Below the pieces are notes generated by a model. It was given only the letters and a program-made list of their open reading frames with translations. It ran no database searches and was not told the origin of the DNA. The translations under genes were made by a program, and so were the position numbers. A stretch of 8,050 bases of DNA from Gemmatimonadota bacterium. GTDB lineage: Bacteria > Gemmatimonadota > Gemmatimonadetes > Longimicrobiales > Gaopeijiaceae. How positions within the stretch are numbered: the first letter of the stretch is position 1; every line of letters begins with the position of its first letter. Location of the stretch: the NCBI GenBank assembly GCA_018678395.1, contig JAHHMJ010000070.1:1-8050 (forward strand). The letters run 5' to 3'. Below are positions 5,312-8,050 of the stretch, piece after piece.

Positions 5312-8050
5312 CTAGCCGCCCGGCCGCATCGCCTCGACCGGGTCGGCGCCGAGTGCCGCTCGCGCGGGAATCAGAGTCGCGAGCAGCCCGGTGATCCCGA
5401 GTGCCGCGATGATGGTACCGTAGACCACGGGATCGCCGGTGTCGACGTCGTACAGGATGATCCGCATCGCCTGGCTCATGGCGGCTCCCAGCCCGAGGCC
5501 GACCACCATGCCGATGGCCAGCTGCTTCATGCCGGATCCCATCACCAGTCGCAGCACGGCATTCGCATCGGCGCCGAGCGCCATGCGTACCCCGATCTCC
5601 CGCCGTCGCTGGGCGACCCCGAAGGCCATGACGCCGTAGAGTCCGACCGAGGCGAGGAACAGCGCCGCCGCCCCGAAGATGGTGAAGAGGGTGCCGAAGA
5701 TGCCGAACGCCCAGGTGGCGTCCTGGACCGCCTTCCCCAGCGGCTGCAGATCGTAGACCGGAAGGTCCGGATCGAGTTGGGCGACCACGGCCCGGACGCG
5801 GGGCGCCAGCGCCGCGGGATCTCCACCCGTGCGCAGGGCGAGCGACATGAAGGACGCGTCGAGGGCTCCCTGCGGCAGAAAGAGCCGTTCCGGAGCCACC
5901 TCGTCGTCGCCGATACCTCCGACGTTTCCGCCGATGTGCATGTCGGGGACGACGCCGACCACACGATGCCAGGGGAATCCGGACTCCGCGAGGCCCAGGC
6001 GGACCCGCTCTCCGAGGACGGGCGTGTCCGCGAGGTAGCGCGCGGCGAAGCTCTGGTTGACGATGGCGACCGCGTCCCCGCCGCGTTGCGTCTCCAGCGG
6101 TGAGAATCCTCGCCCACGCACCACGTCGACACCGAAGGTCGCGAAGTAGTCCGACGATACGAGCGTCATGTTCACGGCCGGACGTTCGCGGTCGTTGGCA
6201 TACGCGGTCCCCTCGATCGACATGAAGTAGTTCGGGCCTCCGAGTCCGGGCAGGGTGCTTCCGATCGCGGCATGGGTCACCCCGGGTTCCGTCGCCAGCC
6301 GCTCACGAAGCTCGACGAAGAAGCGGTCGCGGCTCTCCGGGTCCGGGTAGTCGGTCTCGAACAGCCCCACCCGGCCGGTCATGACGCCCTCGGTGTCGAA
6401 GCCCAGGTCGACGTTGCGGAGGTTCACGACGCTGCGGACCATGAAGCCGGCTCCCACCAACAGCGCGCAGGACACCGCGATCTCTGCCATCACCAGGGCG
6501 TTCGTCAGACGCCCCATGCGCAGACTCGACGAGCCCCGACCTTCGTCCTTGAGGATCTCGCCGAGGCCGAGCCCGGACGCGCGCAGCGCCGGTACGATCC
6601 CCGCGGCCACGGTCGCGATCGCCGTCACGACGAGACTGAAGCCGAGCACCGGCAGGTCCATGCGGAAGTCGATCCAGTACGGCTTGTAGATGTCCGCGAC
6701 CACCAGGCGGTAGTACTCGACGCCCCCCCAGGCGATCAGGACGCCGATGGTGCCCCCGAGCACGGCGAGCGCCAGGGACTCCATCAGGAGCTGCCGAATC
6801 ACACGCCACCGACCCGCGCCCAGCGCCGTCCTCACCGCGATCTCCCGCGACCGTATCGAGGTGCGAGCCATCAGGAGGTTGGCGACGTTCGCGCACGCGA
6901 TCAGGAGCACGCCGAACGTCGCGCTCAGCATCACCCATAGGACGGCCCGGATCTCCCGTGGCATGAACTGATCGGTGTAGGGCTCGGCGTAGAAGCCGAT
7001 TTCGGCGTTGCTGTCCGGATACGCGGCGGCGAAACGAGCGGCGAGCGCATCCAGCTCGGCGCGAGCTCCCTCCAGCGACCCGGTCTCGGCCCAGCGACCG
7101 AAGACGTCGAAGTCCCGACCCGCCCCCCGGCGAAGTGCGGCGACGTTCGTGCGATGGGGGATCCAGATGTCCTCGAGGAAGGGAAAGCGGAATCCCTCGG
7201 GCATGACGCCGATCACCTCGGCGGTTTCACCGTTCAGGCGCAGCGTCCGCCCGACGATGTCGGCGTCGCCTCCGAAACGGTTCTGCCAGACGTGGTAGCC
7301 GATCACGGCGGTCAGGGCGGCACCGAAGTCGTCCTCGCCCGCCCGGAAGGTGCGTCCCATCGCCGGTCGCACGCCGGCGACGTCGAAGAAGTTGTCGCTC
7401 ACGTGCGCGCCGGCGAAGCGCTCGGGCGGCGCATCGTCGCCGGCGAGATTCACCGTGCCCTGCGAGAACGCCGCGAGGTCGTCGAAGGCCGTCTGCTGCT
7501 CCCGCAGCTCCTGGAAGTCGTGTATCGACAACTCCATGTCGTCGATGCCCAGATCGAAACGGGTCGCACCGATGTAGGTCAGGCGCTCGTGTCCCGGCAC
7601 CGGGACCCCTCGCAAGATCGCCCCATGCACGGAGCTGAAGGTGTGGGTCGTGAGAGCCACGCCCAGGGCGACGGTGATGATCGCCACGACCGAGACCAGC
7701 GGCGTCTTGAGCAGCATTCGGAAACCGTATCGTACATCGCTCCACAACGTCGCCATCGCCTCTCTCCCCATGGATGCCATCGAGTCACGTGCCGCGAGCG
7801 CGTGGCGGGCTCTGACCCCCGCGTAGCGAACGCTCAGGGCGACGGCTGAGCGCCAATACCACCACCGCGCTCGACCCGGCCCCGCATCGTCGATCAGTTC
7901 GCCGAATTCCTCATGCAGATCGCCCAGGATGCTGAGCCCGAGCACACCGTCCGGGAGCCAGCGCTGGAGCAGAGCGTCCGCCGATGCCGGCGGGCGCTCC
8001 TCGGCGGCTGGCCCCTCCCCACGGGGCGTGCGACCCCCACGGGGCGGGCC
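5312..8050 (-). CDS. ADOP-family (MacB/FtsX-type) ABC transporter permease, 5' end outside window
   Basis: The visible part is 912 residues with a stop at 5312-5314. It has the duplicated layout of the ADOP class (acidobacterial duplicated orphan permeases). First comes a soluble prefix (LLQRWLPDGVLGLSILGDLHEEF, then a WYWRSAV helix). Two repeats of [TM helix, periplasmic MacB-type core domain, three FtsX-type TM helices] follow. The eight membrane segments lie near 7640-7700, 6877-6945, 6725-6785, 6585-6650, 6440-6505, 5618-5705, 5465-5530 and 5360-5430. Each half has the cytoplasmic signature after its second helix: REIAVRTALGAGRWRVIRQL (about 6795-6855) and RREIGVRMALGADANAVLRL (about 5545-5610). 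The C-terminus ADPVEAMRPGG is typical. A GTG at 7945 opens a shorter frame but falls inside the conserved prefix, and the frame stays open to 8050, so the start lies beyond the edge. MacB relatives couple ATP hydrolysis to periplasmic mechanical work; the substrate is unknown and no ATPase gene is in the window. Confidence 0.95.
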   Translation of the reverse strand, partial: GPPRGGRTPRGEGPAAEERPPASADALLQRWLPDGVLGLSILGDLHEEFGELIDDAGPGRARWWYWRSAVALSVRYAGVRARHALAARDSMASMGREAMATLWSDVRYGFRMLLKTPLVSVVAIITVALGVALTTHTFSSVHGAILRGVPVPGHERLTYIGATRFDLGIDDMELSIHDFQELREQQTAFDDLAAFSQGTVNLAGDDAPPERFAGAHVSDNFFDVAGVRPAMGRTFRAGEDDFGAALTAVIGYHVWQNRFGGDADIVGRTLRLNGETAEVIGVMPEGFRFPFLEDIWIPHRTNVAALRRGAGRDFDVFGRWAETGSLEGARAELDALAARFAAAYPDSNAEIGFYAEPYTDQFMPREIRAVLWVMLSATFGVLLIACANVANLLMARTSIRSREIAVRTALGAGRWRVIRQLLMESLALAVLGGTIGVLIAWGGVEYYRLVVADIYKPYWIDFRMDLPVLGFSLVVTAIATVAAGIVPALRASGLGLGEILKDEGRGSSSLRMGRLTNALVMAEIAVSCALLVGAGFMVRSVVNLRNVDLGFDTEGVMTGRVGLFETDYPDPESRDRFFVELRERLATEPGVTHAAIGSTLPGLGGPNYFMSIEGTAYANDRERPAVNMTLVSSDYFATFGVDVVRGRGFSPLETQRGGDAVAIVNQSFAARYLADTPVLGERVRLGLAESGFPWHRVVGVVPDMHIGGNVGGIGDDEVAPERLFLPQGALDASFMSLALRTGGDPAALAPRVRAVVAQLDPDLPVYDLQPLGKAVQDATWAFGIFGTLFTIFGAAALFLASVGLYGVMAFGVAQRRREIGVRMALGADANAVLRLVMGSGMKQLAIGMVVGLGLGAAMSQAMRIILYDVDTGDPVVYGTIIAALGITGLLATLIPARAALGADPVEAMRPGG
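8017..8046. repeat. 12-bp direct repeat at the right edge, inside the permease gene
   Basis: CCCCACGGGGCG occurs at 8017-8028 and again at 8035-8046, an 18-bp period. On the coding (minus) strand it gives two in-frame copies of an RPRG/PPRG-like element (GPPRGGRTPRGE) before the conserved permease prefix. Each copy is itself nearly palindromic (CCCC-AC-GGGG). It may be a simple short tandem duplication in a poorly conserved N-terminal tail. Confidence 0.4.

Noticed and set aside
5189..6103. A 304-codon plus-strand open frame across the tsaC end and the permease gene
   Set aside because: It is antisense to conserved FtsX/MacB-type sequence, has the charged, His/Asp/Gln-rich composition of a shadow frame, and contains no domain.
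6272..6940. A 222-codon plus-strand open frame inside the permease gene
   Set aside because: Same reason: it is opposite conserved membrane segments and the GAGRWRVIRQL signature of the permease.
7943..7945. GTG at 7945 as the true start of the permease
   Set aside because: The codon lies within the conserved prefix (LPDGVLGLSILGDLHEEF) and the same frame continues in homologous-looking sequence upstream; the start is outside the window.
1..8050. CRISPR arrays, tRNA or rRNA genes, insertion sequences, phage genes
   Set aside because: No regularly spaced direct repeats, no cloverleaf or rRNA sequence, no transposase or integrase, and no flanking inverted repeats with target duplications were seen. 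Base composition appears uniform, without signs of recent transfer.

Overview
The window is about 8 kb of very GC-rich DNA. It carries six protein-coding genes on both strands, packed closely with short gaps. Signal peptides of several export routes (Sec, lipoprotein, Tat) point to a Gram-negative envelope. The gene families (a duplicated orphan MacB-type permease of the ADOP class, and a carboxypeptidase-regulatory/VWA/DUF3520 protein) point to Gemmatimonadota or Acidobacteriota. I favour Gemmatimonadota, but this is inference from gene content; the window has no marker gene to settle it.

Layout. (1) Positions 1-331, minus strand: the N-terminal part of an ECF-type RNA polymerase sigma factor that runs off the left edge. 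(2) Positions 332-603: a divergent intergenic region with candidate promoters and an inverted repeat. (3) Positions 604-2643, plus: an exported YfbK-like VWA protein with an extra N-terminal carboxypeptidase-regulatory-like domain, followed by a strong GC hairpin. (4) Positions 2812-3321, plus: a small lipoprotein of unknown function, preceded by a possible 14-codon leader ORF whose stop overlaps its start. (5) Two hairpins at 3322-3363, then a Tat-exported metallo-beta-lactamase-fold hydrolase (3427-4347). This overlaps by 4 bp the Sua5-type threonylcarbamoyl-AMP synthase gene (4344-5237). (6) A convergent intergenic region with two strong hairpins (5238-5311). (7) Positions 5312-8050, minus: an ADOP-family ABC permease whose true start lies beyond the right edge.

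How the genes relate. The ECF sigma factor and the VWA protein are divergent and may form a regulator/envelope-protein pair, but no anti-sigma factor is visible. The hydrolase and the tRNA-modification gene are translationally coupled, although one product is exported and the other should be cytoplasmic, so the link is probably organisational. The permease has no ATPase gene beside it in the window. I do not see a convincing new multi-gene system here. The best leads are the divergent sigma/VWA pair, the coupled leader ORF with its orphan lipoprotein, and the inverted repeats between genes.
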